Assembly (NCBI GenBank): GCA_012295275.1
Contig: CM022668.1
Span: forward strand, 12,913,022 to 12,977,021
Source of the DNA: Chrysomallon squamiferum
Lineage: Eukaryota; Mollusca; Gastropoda; Neomphalida; Peltospiridae
Direction: 5' to 3'
Length of the DNA stretch: 64,000 nt
Shown: piece by piece, positions 51,949-64,000 of the stretch
Numbering within the stretch: position 1 is the stretch's first letter
Layout of the letters: each line of letters begins with the position of its first letter
The notes under the pieces: generated by a model
Told to the model about the DNA's origin: nothing
Databases searched by the model: none
The model's input: the letters and a program-made list of their open reading frames with translations, nothing else
Translations under genes and position numbers: made by a program

Positions 51949-53842
51949 AAATAAATAGGAAAAGAACAATAAATAGTGAATATTTGAAAATGAACAGAAA
52001 ATGAAAAGTGAAAGAGTAAAACTTTTTTTTTTCGAGGACTGAAGCTTTACTTATATTTATTATTATTATTATTATTTTTTATTATTTTTGTTACTTATAT
52101 TTTGTATATTAGGTATGCAGTTCAAACCTATGCTATTATTATAAATTTAATTTTTCTGTGAAAGATTTAAAACATTTCATAACTTAATTCCTTATAACTA
52201 TAATTTCAAATTAAATTTCATTTCAAGTGGGTATTTGTCTTAAAATAATGCAACAAAATGATATGATAAATGTTATGTACAGCAAAAAAAAAAAAAAAAA
52301 AAAAAAGATTACAAATAAAAAAACCACCAAGAAAAATCAAGTACAAAGGAACAGAAAGATTAATAAATATTTAAACAAAATTATACACATTCGTGCTTTG
52401 ATACAGGTAACTGACAGTTTGAAAGTAATATATGGCAAATACATTTTGAAATCTCCAGCAAATGCAATGAATAATGAAAACCCTGAATGTGATATTCTTT
52501 TTAATTCCATTGTACTACATATTGATATAAACAATAAATAATAGTACGATATAATTAGTATTTAAAATGCAACGAAGCAGTGAAATGCCCTATTGTTATA
52601 TAGTTTTTCATTAAGTTTTGAAAAATAAAACAGAAAGTTTTTTTGAAAGTTGTCAACTATTTTCTTTACCTGTTTTGTTGCTGGTTTTGTCGAGTGCTTT
52701 TGAAAAATTATGAGCATGTCTTGTGGGATGTTTGGCCTCTAGTTTCAAACTAATAAGGTTTGTGCGTTAAGATCTATTTTTTTAATGTGCTAATATTTTT
52801 CAGAATGTGATGTAGTTTAATGTATAATGTCTGACAGAACAAGAGAAAATAAATCAATAAAGAAGTAGAAAATAAAAATTTGAATTAAAAATATTTTCAA
52901 ATAAAATAAACAGTAAAATAAAAAAATAAAAAATAAAAAATGTGTTTCAGATTTTAAGTTCAGAATAAAAATTTTAGTATTTATGCTGACAAATTAATGA
53001 GGATATAATTAATTATTATATTTATGCAGTACTACAGTTATAATAAATTATCAAAAATATTTTTAAGTATTAAATATTTCATTTTCAGGACAATTTATTT
53101 TTATTTTACACATCCTTTAACAACTATAAATTGTAAGTGATTTATGTAATAAAAGAATAAAATAGAGAAGAAACATACTGTTAAAAAAAAATCTGTTATT
53201 ATTAATTTCATAATAAAATGTAAGACTTTCAGGGAAATATTGCTAATATTAATATTTTAAGATTAATATCTTTTCTTCTATTTTTATAAGAAAACTTGGA
53301 GCATAAATTATTATTGCTTGTATTTAATTTTTACCAAGATCCATAGCAATGAAGGACTAATTAAAAAAGAATAAAAAGTAGGGGGGGGGCCAAAAAATGA
53401 AAAGAAAAATTATACAGCCAAATACTGAAGGAAAGGTTCCAGGTCTTCCATAACATTTGTGTTTTTTTTTTTGTCTTGGTTATTTTAATAATTATATGGA
53501 TTTCAGTGGCTACAAATTTCCTGTTAGGACAATATGGGTTTTATTTGCAAATTTTTTTTTGAAATAATTATAACAAATATTTTGGCTTTAAATAACTATT
53601 TTGTGACAACTGTTCTTTTTTGCTTTTTACAAAACACATTGTCATGTAAGTTTCTGATTCTGTCAGTTTTGGTTTTGTTTACTGGAAAGATAAATAATGC
53701 AACAGGATTTAAAAAAAAAAAAAAAATTATAATATTTACTTTATGTAAGACCAAAGGATTTGCAGAATGAAAATTGTTTATCTTCTAATGCTATGGGAGA
53801 CTAGAATAATTTTTAAGAGTATTTTTAATAAAATTATTTAGC

Positions 53843-53890
<48 letters not shown>

Positions 53891-54571
53891 TTTATTCTGT
53901 TATATTATTTCAAAATGTTTTTCTTTTTCTTTAAAATAGAAGAAAAACATTATGCAGGTTAGCATTTAGGCCATTTCCCTCCAGTAATACATTAAACTCA
54001 ACACATAACTACAAAATTTAACACTAGTAAAGTAATAACTTTGAGAAAGAGAAAAAATAATAAATAATAATAAACAAAAATATTAAAAAATAATAAAAAT
54101 AAACAACAAATAAAATGAAGTAAAGTAAAAAAAAAATAATTAAAAAATAAAAAGATTAAAAGAGAAAATGTATTTTCCCATATACAGACTTTACTTCTGT
54201 AAGAATTTCTCTCAAACATTTTCAAAAAGTGGACACATACCATCCAATGCCTGTCACAGTTGAAAAACACACTTGTTGATTTTAATTTTAATTCATTTTT
54301 TTTTTTTTTTTGGTTTCTGTTCTTCTTCTTTTATTTTCCCTTTTTTTTTTAAAAAAAGAAAGAAACTCAAACACGGGGTCTCTCGTTTCGTGAAGAAAGT
54401 GAAAACGCCAGAAACGAGAACACATCCGAGAGAATTCTTCTCATGTCGTGTGTCTCCTTTTGGTCATGATGAAGGCAAATGACAACGTGTGCAGCGTCCG
54501 AGGCAGCAGCTGTGTGGTGTTTGTTATCACAGTGACATCACCTAAAGCTGGTTGCCACCGTAGGGTGGGTG

Positions 54572-54644
54572 TCAGGATGGAAGAAACGACGATGGCGTCT
54601 TCAGGTTATCTATTTCCGTGATCTGCTTGTCGAGAAATAAAATT
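54572..54644 (-). CDS. WAC: WAC last coding exon
   Basis: One base completes Arg, then ILFLDKQITEIDNLKTPSSF, LPS and TGA at 54572-54574. It matches the human end [20 protein letters not shown]. The acceptor is a run of T followed by AG. Confidence 0.93.
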
Positions 54645-57600
54645 CTAAAAAAAAAAAAAGAAGAAGAAATTAAATAAAATGAATTAATGATGAGTAACTT
54701 CTGAAATTTAACGCCATAAATGTCTGTGTTCGTGCTTTTTTAAATTTTTCATATCAGTTAATATTCATTCCTATTTTTTGCTATCTATAAAATACCTATA
54801 AACATTTTTAAATTTAAAAAAAAAAAAAAACTGAATTTAAAAACAAAATGAATATGAAACAAAATAAAACAAAAATTTAAAATATAACAATTTATTTGCA
54901 ACACCACCACCTCCAACATTAAACCACCTTTATTTCTGGTCCCATCTAAAGACATTAAAATTTAGTTTTTGTTTCAAATAAAAGTTTTGAAATTATTTTA
55001 TTTAACTACAGCAACACTAACTGACCTTTGTTCATGCAATGTAGACTGTATTTCTGCTGTGCGCACTAATGACCTATCTTTCTTCAGCTCAACAGAAACT
55101 CGACTACACTGTAAACTGCCTAAAGCCAGTCCTTCATCCCGGTACAAATGTGCCTTAAACACAAAATAATTCAAATTAAAAAACATGTTAATGAACTTGG
55201 TTTATAAAACCCCTGACATTTACTCAAATAATGAAGTTACTGGCCATAAAAAATGTTTGTTTAAATAAAACTTATTTCTAACAAGAAGAGATAAATAATA
55301 AAAAAAAGTATTATTTTTAAAAAAAAAAAAATCTTTTCACACTAATTTGTAGCGTTTTTGTCTGTAATATGGATTATGCTGTGACAAAAATAAATATAAT
55401 TAAAACAATTTAGTGACATGTAGAACATATTCTAAATTGGTAAGTAATTTTGATATTTAGAAAACAAAGAAAACATATGCAAAACAACTTTAGCCAAGTC
55501 CATTATCTTAGATTGTTATGATAAAGAACCCTGCCAATATCAGATGGTGGCATGCTTGTGTGTTTTTTCTCCTATATTCTACAAAAAATATGTCAAAGGC
55601 TAGTAGTCAGAGTAAGTTATATGACCATGCTAAAACTGATTACTGAACAGATCTGCACAATGTTATTATTTTATTGTATTTTCAATGTTTGTAAGTATGT
55701 TTACAAGTTTGAAACATAAACTAATCAATCCTGTACACGTCTAATAATTTATCTGTTATCTGGGTGCATTTGAAAACTGAATCCTTTAACAAACTGGACC
55801 TGTGTAGTAACTTTTAGCTTACAGTCCTCTGGTTGAGTTTGAAAATCGGTTTTCTTTTTCAAGACAAGACAAGATGACAAGCATCTTACCTGTTTTTCCA
55901 CATGTTCTGCCTGCCAGCCTAGCACATGACCAATAAGTTTCTCATTAAAGTAGTTGCTAAGGGATGGTGTCAGTTCTACCGATTGTTCCTTCTTGATTAT
56001 TGCACCTGATAGAGCACTCGTTACTGGGGCAGTTTGGGGTTGGTTGCTACTCTGCTTGGGACTCCTGAAATTAAACATAAAATAATTATGAAAAAAAAAA
56101 ATATATATATATATATTTTATCATAAGTAAGAGTTATTAAAAAGTTAAATGGTTAATACAGCAAACTTTTCAATGAAACAATTCAGTGTTAATTATATTT
56201 AGGTAATGCGTTATTCGGTGTAAAAACTAAATGTCAGTCTTGATATTTTATGACTTTTTATCAGTTTATTATCAAACTTTTTACAATACACATTAATTAA
56301 TAAAAGAAAGAGGTCTGAAAAACGTAGCAAATCTCTTTCCAGGAATAATTAAATTAACTGATAAAAACAGAGATTTGTTCATTCCCATGGACTGATCACA
56401 TAATGCATGTTACATGCAAAAACAGACAAATGTTTCTGAAAATGGGATAACGAAAGTGTTTGCAAGAACATGGTATTTTATATTGAGAATTTGCTTTAAC
56501 AAAACTTCTAACAAATCAAACAAACTCACCATGTGGGACTGGCATTGGACAGTGGACTGTGGTGGTCATGGTGGTCACCACAGTTAACATTCTGCTGTTG
56601 TTCTGTCTGCTGCTGTGAGGTGAGAGGAGGACCCTGTATATTGTTGCCAAGGTGATGCACTGGCTGACGGCTTGGTTGTGGGCTAGATAACTGTTTGGAT
56701 TGTTGTTGCTGTTGCTGCTGTTGTTGCTGGTGCTGGTGCTGTTGCTGTGGCTGGACATTTTGAGCCACTGGAAACAGAAAATGCAAATGAAGCTTTTATT
56801 TCGCACTAATACAAATTTTTATTTCGTGAAAGTTAATGGAAAGTTTAACTACATTTTTAAAGATTTTTTCTATCAGACTGAATATTTATGAATAAATTAT
56901 AACAAAAAAAGAAAGAAAGAAAAAAATTCTAAGAGAAAAGAAAAGAAGCATTTTCATGCTGTAACAGAAACAACTCAACCATTAGTTTACTAAATCAATA
57001 AATGTTGAAAATGTTAAAATAAAATGCATACAATGTCTGATTTTTATAAACTTATCTTTTCAAAGCAAAAACTATTCTTAGCAAACAGCAATAAAAAGAC
57101 ATAGCATACATACACATCACTTATAAAAATAGTTCAATCAGTAATTAATAAATGAATAAATTATATTGGTACAGAGCTACAGTGAACATCATAAACTGAC
57201 AAATTTGAATTCTGTTACTTACTCTGTTGAGCTCTATTTATATGCAGATTTAGAGCTTCTTGTAATTTCTGTAATGTTTGTAAAGCTGCTGTAATACAAA
57301 AAATAAACTTTGTCAGAAATCATTAAAAATAGAAAAGGCACAACACCCCTCAAACCCCAAATGTACAACTAGTTTATTTTTATAACTGTGGTAATTTGTT
57401 AGGTAAATACTGTTAGAAGAAAATGGAAATTTAAAAATAAAATAAAATAAAATAAAATAAAATCAAAGGACTTAATCAACTGGAGAAAATAAATTTGGGA
57501 AAGGCATGTATACTTAATTAATGAGCCAGTCTATTTATGATATTTTTCATTTTCCGTGAAAACCAACAGCCATAATCAAATTAAACAAAAATATGACCAC

Positions 57601-57757
57601 AAAGGTATTAAATAATAAAAATATTTCATCCCAGTTTTAAAACTGACATGCAGCCTCACCTGTACAAGATGGTTTTGATCCTTGCCGTGTACCTGTTGGT
57701 GTATTTCCTGGTGAAATATCCATGTTATCTGTATGTACATAAGTAGATTCTAAAAAA

Positions 57758-57793
<36 letters not shown>

Positions 57794-60700
57794 ATCAAAA
57801 TAAACAGAACATACATAAAGGACTTTATTTAAAAGAAGAAAGAAGAATGTATATACTATGAAGTCCAACAAAACCAATGCAGTTTCAACAATATTACATT
57901 TCTAACAGCATTTATCTAAAATATTGTTAAATAATAGTTATGCATAATAGCTGATGATAGATATTTCTAGATGGATCATTTTTATCTCATGAATGATGGA
58001 TTTCAAGATGACTTTACAAACTTGGTTTTTTAGATGGTTTCTGCAACAAATGACTAGAATGTTACAGGTGGTTGTGGTTTTTGCAATGATATTTAGAAAG
58101 AAAATTTCATTTTGCAACTCTTTAGGTAATTTAAGTCATATGCTGATAGGACCATTGTTGCAATGTTTCATAACCAGCTGCTGACTAAGGACACAAGTGA
58201 TAAAGAAAACACACTTGTGAATGTATATAGAAAAAACCCAGAGGAATACAATAAGCAGCAATGTTAATGGGTTTTTTTAACTGTTGTCAAAAAAAGATAT
58301 TTTGTATCAGTAGAAAAACATTCAATCCCAGAAGAAAAAAACTAATTTTTTTTTTAAAGATACATTAAAACCGAACAGAGATATTGCATTCCACATTCGG
58401 AATGTAGAATTATAATGTTTTTTAAAAGGTCAAACTTAAGTCACGAATAAATTTATTTTAAGAGATATCTTTATCAAATTTGCATGACATATTTTATAAT
58501 TTGTTTTTAGAGAATAGATATTTTTCTATTTTCATGTCCACTTCTGCAGACAACCATTCAGAGTTGCTGTTCCTAAGGCAGATCACAATACTGCTAGTAA
58601 AATTATGTTACAGCGATTTGAATTTGAAAAACACTAGCTTTTTGATGACTAGATTATTTTTTCACAGTGGAACAAATTTCTGTCAGACAACACATATTGA
58701 TGATTGAAACTGTAAACACACACTTCCACATTTTATGCTGTGTGTAAATTGACACATAGCTTAAGTTAGCTGAAGTATTCTGATATGACATTTAGAAAGC
58801 CTTGTGACATACTGGGTTTTGCCTGTTGTAAACGAGATTCACAAATTCGTAACCAGTTTGTTTGTTCCAAACATTCAGCTAAATGTTACATATTTCAAAT
58901 AAATAAAATAGGTCCTAGTTTTGCTAAATGTAGCTGTCCATATACTTGTCAGAATTGCGTAACCCTAATAAAAATCATTTTACAAAGGAATATAAAACAA
59001 AAGAACCGATTTGTTTTTAGCAATTATGTCAATTGAAAACAAGAAATCTACAACTGTAATAGCATGTTTCCAGAATAATTCCATTACATCTGTAAGTAAA
59101 TGTGTTTCAGATGATGGTTCTGATGATAAAACAGACTCAAAAAAAAAAAAAAAAAAAACACAAAAAAATTGAATGAGTTCAACCAGAGCGTTCATTTTGA
59201 CAATCCTGGTTATCATATTCTGAATTTCTAAGATATGATAAATTTGGGAATCACATGTATTGCAAAACTGTCGTAAAGTGGTACCAGTTTAGCAGGTACT
59301 ACTGATTTTGATTATGGATCTAACAAATTTAAATGTTAAAATATTTGTTTACACAGTGAGTCTGGTCACACAAGATGCTGTGACAACATTCTAAATTTAA
59401 CACTGAAGCCACCAGTGCAACAGTCTAGAATTGCAAAACAATTTAATTCTAATTCTATGACTAACAGCCTGTCTTCTAGTACAAGAAAACCTACTGAATG
59501 TGTAGATCAAAGGACATTGTTTCAGAGTAACCATCTTGCCTCACTAGCAGATTATACTTTTAATAATCTACTGAAGAAACTCATGTTTGTAGGAAAAAAT
59601 TCTAATGGCAAACCATATATTAAACATTAATGACTTTAACATTTTCTACACTGCTCGTGGCTGCATTTTGAACATTCCCTTAAGTAAAACAAACAACACA
59701 GGTTGGTGTTTAAAGTTCTTTAGTTGTATTAACACAGGTACTTCATATGTTGCCTGGCAACTAACAGTCTTGACTTGGCTAGTAGGTATATTCATTCACT
59801 AGCCCATTAGTGAGTAAATATAAAGTGCTGCTTTAAGCCCTGTATGGGGTTATTTCAATGGCTATGAAACAATAAATAAAAAGGTTATTTGTCAAATACA
59901 AAACAGAATGTTCCATTTTGATAATTTATTCAGTGTAATTTGTTTTTGAAGATTTTTTTCTAACATTCAGTTGTCTTTTTTACCTATTTGCTTATTTCAC
60001 TTTGTTGAATTTTCAACTGCATCTCTATAAGAAATTCCTCTAACAAAATAAAATGATATTTGATCTCATTTTGCTTTTAAACCCACTGTAAATTATCTTA
60101 ACTGTTTGAGGTTGGGAATTTGCCATTTCTGATAAAAGTAGCAGAGAGCTTTCCTAAAGGCTGTTAGTATCGATATAATTGATACAAGTTCCCAAATGAT
60201 GATGAAAATTAAATCAGTATCTCGGATGAATTTGCAACCAATAATTTATTGCAAACATCATTACTCAAAGAGGTGAACTGAAGCATAAATAATATGTATG
60301 TGATTTAGGTGGATTATCCAGCTGAACAAACAGAGCAAGTCACAGCCAGTTAATCCCTTTAATTATGGATAAATTTAATCATTTTCACACTACTATTCAA
60401 AACAGAATTATGCAGGAATATCATTTTCTCTGCAACTTCAAAACTTGTTTAGACAGTTTTGTTTATTCAGACATTTATCTGCTTAGAATTCATGGTTTCT
60501 TTCACGTAAGTCACTTCCTTTAAATAATATATACAACAAATATATATATTATTTTTTTACATGTATATATACATGTCAAAAAATAAAAAGTGAAAAAGAC
60601 TACAGTGAAATTGAATGAATGGGGACGAAAACTAATAATTTTTTTTATTAAAAATATGAAACCCTGGTTGCTGAATCCTGAGCTAGGAAGAGTTAATAAA

Positions 60701-63700
60701 TAGAAACACACACCAGAAAGCAACATTAATTTGAGTTGGAGCACAATGGGTAAAGCTGTGTGCTGTATCAAAAGAATCCTACACGTTCTTGGAATGAAGC
60801 ATCCAACACTGTCCTAAAAGGAAGACAATTTAAGATTTTTTTTGACTAACCACAAATGAAAACAAGTCTTAAATAACTATAGACCTACAAGAATCCTGTG
60901 GGAAAATATACAATTGCTAGTGCAACATCCTGGCCTAACATATATAAAGAACTGCACAGTTCTCTCAAAACTGGGAAACACAGACTGTTAGTTATTTTGT
61001 TGTTGACAATTTCTCAGCCTGGAAGACAGTTAACATTCATGCTGGACCAGTAACAAACATCAACGATTCAGAAATAAGAGTTATTCTTTCTTTATGCAAA
61101 AGAAAGCTGTAAGAAGATTTTTGCTTTTCCAGGTAATGAAAGATCAAGTGAAAGCATCCCTAATTCCTTCTATGGATAATTGGGAAAGAAACCTTTCGAA
61201 TTTTTGAAATGAACATAATAACGTATTTTTGCTCGCTTTATTTTATTTGCTGAGAAAACAAGGTTTCAATAATAAATTTCAATAATAAATAGAACATGCA
61301 TAAAGCTACATTGAAAAGATTCTATCAGTACAAATATTTAGTTATTTTTATGTTAAAAAGTTAAAAAAGATGTTATCTTTGGGTTTGTCATCAGCATTTT
61401 TATCAGTTAATGTAATGAGGTAACAATGTTTACTGAGAAAATGTCAATTCTGTCATGGTACTTTTATTGATTAATCATCAGCTCTTATCCTATTTATCAT
61501 ATTTGCATGTTATTGTAAAACAATCAAGTGATCTAACAAAATCATTCCACAGAAAACACACAGCTTGACATGAAATGAATATAAAATGAATAAGTTGGTG
61601 ATGAAGGAATGATCATTTGTACATTTTTGTCACCAGTTTTGAATTTTTTATTTTCATTTATATTTATCACTGATCCTGTGACAGTTCAGATTATATAAAT
61701 AATAATAATAAAATAAATTCTGACAAAACATGTTCCATCTTATTTAATGTTTACTTTATCCATGATACTCAACTGCACCTAACAACATCGTGTGAAATAA
61801 ACTGATACTATTTCTTTGTTTTTTAATTTTTTTTTCATTTCACAATTATCACTGAATGAAGGCAAGGCAATGAAAGTGTCATCAAATTCTATAAATTATA
61901 TTCAGCATAGTTTATGCATTTTTGTTTTATTATGGTTTTAAACTGTAAAAAGAATAATATGAAATTAAAATTATTTTGACAAAATAAAAATATAAGTTGA
62001 ATCTGCATCCATTTCAGATAACAGATTTCAAATATCTACAAAACACCTGACACAAACTGAGGATAACTTTATGCTGTTTGACTGCCATCTTGCATTGTTT
62101 TTAAAGCCACAGATGAAGAAAAGTTCATCATCAAACTATTTAAAAATAATTTTAAACTGTTAGCTTATTAAAAACAGTTATATGTAAATGTGATTTCATG
62201 TGCCTTTTTTGGTGCATTTGATACTTCATGCATATACCTAAATGTATCTTTAATAGAACTTTAGAAGGAATGATTTACATTTGACAAAAACATTCCACTT
62301 CTGATTAATGAAAATTCACATGGACTAATTTTTTGTCTAGTTCTTTATGACCCAGTGTCAACCTTGGAATGGCTACTACAAATATAATTTCTGTGTCATC
62401 TTCAAAGGAAGAAGTAAGTGTTGTCAGTGCAGTTATTATTTTTATATAAACTGTTATTCAATAAATGGCGGTAAAATTGAATGTCTGTTACCTTGCTCAG
62501 GCATTTTCAGAAAATGAAGTCTGATGATTTTGTTTTTATGTTGCTACATATTTTTGTTTTGAAACAAATAACAATAAACATAAAAAAATAAAATAAAATA
62601 TGGACACCTGTAAAAATGACAACTACAGAAGGATGACTTCTTCACAACCGTGACAACAGTATTTAAACAGAATCCAATATTATGTCAGAAAAATTAAAAA
62701 TTATTCTATATATATATATATATCCATGCAGCAATGCCATTATTCTGTGGGTTTATTTTTTTCTTTTAAATTAAATAATTAGTTTTCTTTTTAATGCATC
62801 TTTTTGCTTTATTTTATTATTTTCTTAAAGTATTAATTTTCATAGGTAATTAATACTCATTTCAGAGTATTTTAACTAGCTAAGTGCATTACACAAAGTG
62901 ATTAACAAATAAGTTGATGACATTTTAGATTTGTCTTTCTGTTTTCAGTCATACTACAGTAAACCTGTATACAACTGTCTACTTTGTATTTTAAGATATT
63001 CTATCAAAAGGTTGCTTTTGTTGAGTACGTTTTGAATAGAGTTGGAGTTCAGAAAGTATGTGTTTGGAGTAATTTAACATCTGAATCCTTTATGTATACT
63101 TGGGTTTCTTTTCTTCATGTTACAATTGTGAATCTATCCTGTATTTATCCAGTTTAACTGAGACATATGTGAAAAATATTCTGTGTGTGTCTGAGTGTGT
63201 GTATATTTTACATATAGTATTTGTTTTGTATAGGAAATGTGGTTGAGGAAAAGCAAAAAAAATTAAATAAATAAAAATAAAAATAATAATCAACTCGTGT
63301 ATGTGGAGACATATTAAGCTGTATACAAATTAAATACTTTTTTTTTTGTTTTAAACATTTACATTTCTTATAAATTATTTTCCTTGACTGACTCGAAGTC
63401 AACAATAATTATACAGATTTTCCAGCTGAAGACACGTTTTTTTTTTTTTTTTACAATTAGGTCTAAAATAAGAAATCTATCCATTTTTCTCTGGATAAAT
63501 AAAGACCACCAAATTAAAGAGATAAAAAAGGGAAAAAATACCATATAACAATAATAAAAAATAAAAAAAATAGATAATAATAATAATAAAAAAAAATAGA
63601 TATATTAAAAATAGATAATAATAAAAATATAAAAATATTAAAAATAGATAAATAACAAAAAAAAAATATAAAAAAAAAATTAAATAAAATAAAAATAGAT

Positions 63701-64000
63701 AAATAATAATAATAATAAATAAAAATATAAAACTCACCATCATTTTTGTGAGGTGTAGCATGTCCAAACGATGACCTACTTCCTTCACTTTCATGCCGCT
63801 GTCTCCTCATTGCTGCTTCGTTAGAAGTGTACGAATGAGAACTGTTTTTCCTAACGTCTGAAAATGAACTATTATCCTTATGACTGTTAGAACCGTCTGA
63901 TATAGAATTATTCCTCTGACCTGTGCTAGTTCTATGTGAGGCATTACAGTTGGGGCTGTCTGTAGGATAAACCATCTTATGTCGGTCCAAATGAGATTTG
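54572..64000 (-). CDS. WAC: WW domain-containing adaptor with coiled coil (WAC), C-terminal part (7 exons, runs off window)
   Basis: Exons 63738-64000, 57660-57749, 57223-57288, 56530-56767, 55890-56064, 55026-55153 and 54572-54644 join in phase. The C-terminus reads ELTPSLSNYFNEKLIGHVLG, HVEKQAHLYRDE, SRVSVELKKDRSLVRTAEIQ and TLHEQRILFLDKQI, against human WAC [35 protein letters not shown] and [14 protein letters not shown]. WAC is a nuclear adaptor: its WW domain binds RNA polymerase II, and its C-terminal coiled coil binds RNF20/RNF40 to direct H2B monoubiquitination. The WW domain lies upstream, beyond 64000. The middle is low-complexity (Ser/Asn-rich, then a Gln/His tract at 56690-56750), as in the human protein. 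Confidence 0.93.
55026..55153 (-). CDS. WAC: WAC exon, C-terminal coiled coil
   Basis: 42 codons plus two bases: AHLYRDEGLALGSLQ, VSVELKKDRSLVRTAEIQ and TLHEQ. The acceptor is GTTTAAG (AAG rather than CAG), weaker than usual, but both the phase and the homology require it. The donor is GTCAGT. Confidence 0.93.
55890..56064 (-). CDS. WAC: WAC exon
   Basis: Acceptor TTTCAG, donor GTAAGA. One base plus 58 codons: SPKQSSNQPQTAPVTSAL, ELTPSLSNYFNEKLIGHVLG and WQAEHVEKQ. The second half is the conserved WAC C-terminal block; the first half is linker. Confidence 0.94.
56530..56767 (-). CDS. WAC: WAC exon, glutamine-rich linker
   Basis: Acceptor TTTCCAG, donor GTGAGT. Two bases, 78 codons, two bases. 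It encodes AQNVQPQ, a Gln/His tract (a CAG/CAA run mixed with CAC), then QPVHHLGNNIQGPPLTSQ and CGDHHDHHSPLSNASP. Low complexity, but the phases close exactly with both neighbours. Confidence 0.87.
57223..57288 (-). CDS. WAC: WAC small exon
   Basis: Acceptor TATTACAG, donor GTAAGT. It encodes ALQTLQKLQEALNLHINRAQ, a short amphipathic helix similar to LLPALQATLQLNNSN of human WAC. Confidence 0.85.
57660..57749 (-). CDS. WAC: WAC exon
   Basis: Acceptor TTTTTAG, donor GTGAGG. Two bases, 29 codons, one base. It encodes STYVHTDNMDISPGNTPTGT and RQGSKPSCT. Not clearly alignable to human WAC, but it is supported by splice sites and by phase on both sides. Confidence 0.8.
57990..59640 (+). pseudogene. 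Possible decayed open reading frames in WAC intron
   Basis: Several adjoining plus-strand segments have coding-like composition but are broken by stops and frame changes: YADRTIVAMFHNQLLTKDTS to YRKNPEEYNKQQ at 58139-58256, a Cys-rich frame at 58785-59036 (CSKHSAKCYIF, CSCPYTCQNC), and a Ser/Asn-rich frame at 59415-59630. They are unlike the AT noise around them. I do not recognise the family; an old transposon or retrocopy is the likeliest reading. Confidence 0.3.
60731..60797 (+). mobile_element. Possible tRNA(Arg)-like SINE head
   Basis: AGCACAATGGGTAAAGC followed by TGTATCAAAAGAATCC and CACGTTCTTGGAAT resembles the A box, anticodon arm and B box of an eroded arginine tRNA (AATGGATAAGGC, GGATCAGAAGATT, GGTTCGAATCC). 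The B box is degraded. Weak evidence. Confidence 0.25.
63738..64000 (-). CDS. WAC: WAC exon, Ser/Asn-rich region, continues beyond window
   Basis: 87 full codons are visible: KSHLDRHKMVYPTDSPN, STGQRNNSISDGSNSHKDN, MRRQRHESEGSRSSFGHATP and HKND, with donor GTGAGT at 63737. Disordered, rich in Ser, Asn, His and Arg like the low-complexity parts of human WAC. The exon's 5' edge is outside the window. Confidence 0.85.

Larger units (their letters stand above)
42011..54571. other. Intergenic region, no gene recognised
   Basis: Microsatellites dominate: (AAT)n(ATT)n(GTT)n at 42108-42199, (TA)n at 42324-42350, poly-A at 43992-44023, (CT)n at 45377-45454, TATG/TA/TG tracts at 45640-46185, (ATT)n at 46978-47053, (TTTG)n at 47770-47920. 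A 50-base unit (TTTCTTTTTGAGGGTTATTT) is doubled at 49022-49125. A GC-richer patch at 46200-46340 has no assignable function. Part of 49.5-54.5 kb may be WAC 3' UTR. Confidence 0.6.
57750..63737 (-). other. Large WAC intron
   Basis: Mostly AT-rich unique sequence with fewer microsatellites than the MPP7 introns. Poly-A or poly-T runs lie at 57751-57791 and 63437-63452, an AATA-rich stretch at 63550-63730, and a patch of eroded open frames on the plus strand at 57990-59640. No WAC exon is recognised on the minus strand. Confidence 0.6.

Noticed and set aside
52227-52541. 104-codon plus-strand open frame
   Set aside because: Starts through a poly-A run (poly-Lys) and is otherwise AT-biased noise.

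Overview
The window is AT-rich, microsatellite-dense, intron-rich metazoan DNA. Three conserved animal genes are recognisable by protein similarity and by exon phases that join cleanly at GT/AG sites. A decayed copy of what looks like the SINE family common in mollusc genomes (39545-39783, minus strand) and the general texture suggest a mollusc or another lophotrochozoan. The species cannot be fixed from the sequence alone.

Layout. (1) 221-4034, plus strand: the last four coding exons of a voltage-gated calcium channel beta subunit (CACNB), covering most of the guanylate-kinase-like domain and the C-terminal tail; the 5' part lies before the window. (2) 4035-16019: 3' UTR and intergenic DNA between two convergent genes, with plausible poly(A) signals at 12294 (plus) and 12639 (minus). 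(3) 16020-31444, minus strand: a complete 17-coding-exon, 580-codon membrane palmitoylated protein of the MPP3/MPP7 type (L27-L27-PDZ-SH3-GK). A non-coding 5' leader begins in the same exon, and a possible first exon lies near 41544-42010. (4) 42010-54571: about 12 kb without a recognisable gene. (5) 54572-64000, minus strand: the last seven coding exons of WAC, ending in its conserved C-terminal coiled coil; the 5' part, including the WW domain, lies beyond the window.

The products act in different places: CACNB at Cav channels, MPP7 as a polarity and junction scaffold, WAC as a nuclear adaptor for RNF20/RNF40 H2B ubiquitination. What links them is position: in human, CACNB2, MPP7 and WAC all lie on 10p12, so the cluster looks like ancient conserved linkage.

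The most unusual signal is repeated. Many exon edges of CACNB and MPP7 carry tandem arrays whose unit abuts, and often includes, the exon edge with its splice donor, splice acceptor or stop codon. Clear cases are at 333, 1563, 16020, 17056, 18636 and 25633; arrays lie next to the edges at 18744, 23809 and 29219. WAC, a few kb away, shows no such arrays. This looks like repeated tandem duplication of splice-site-containing segments (exon-edge minisatellites) that multiplies potential splice sites and lengthens introns.
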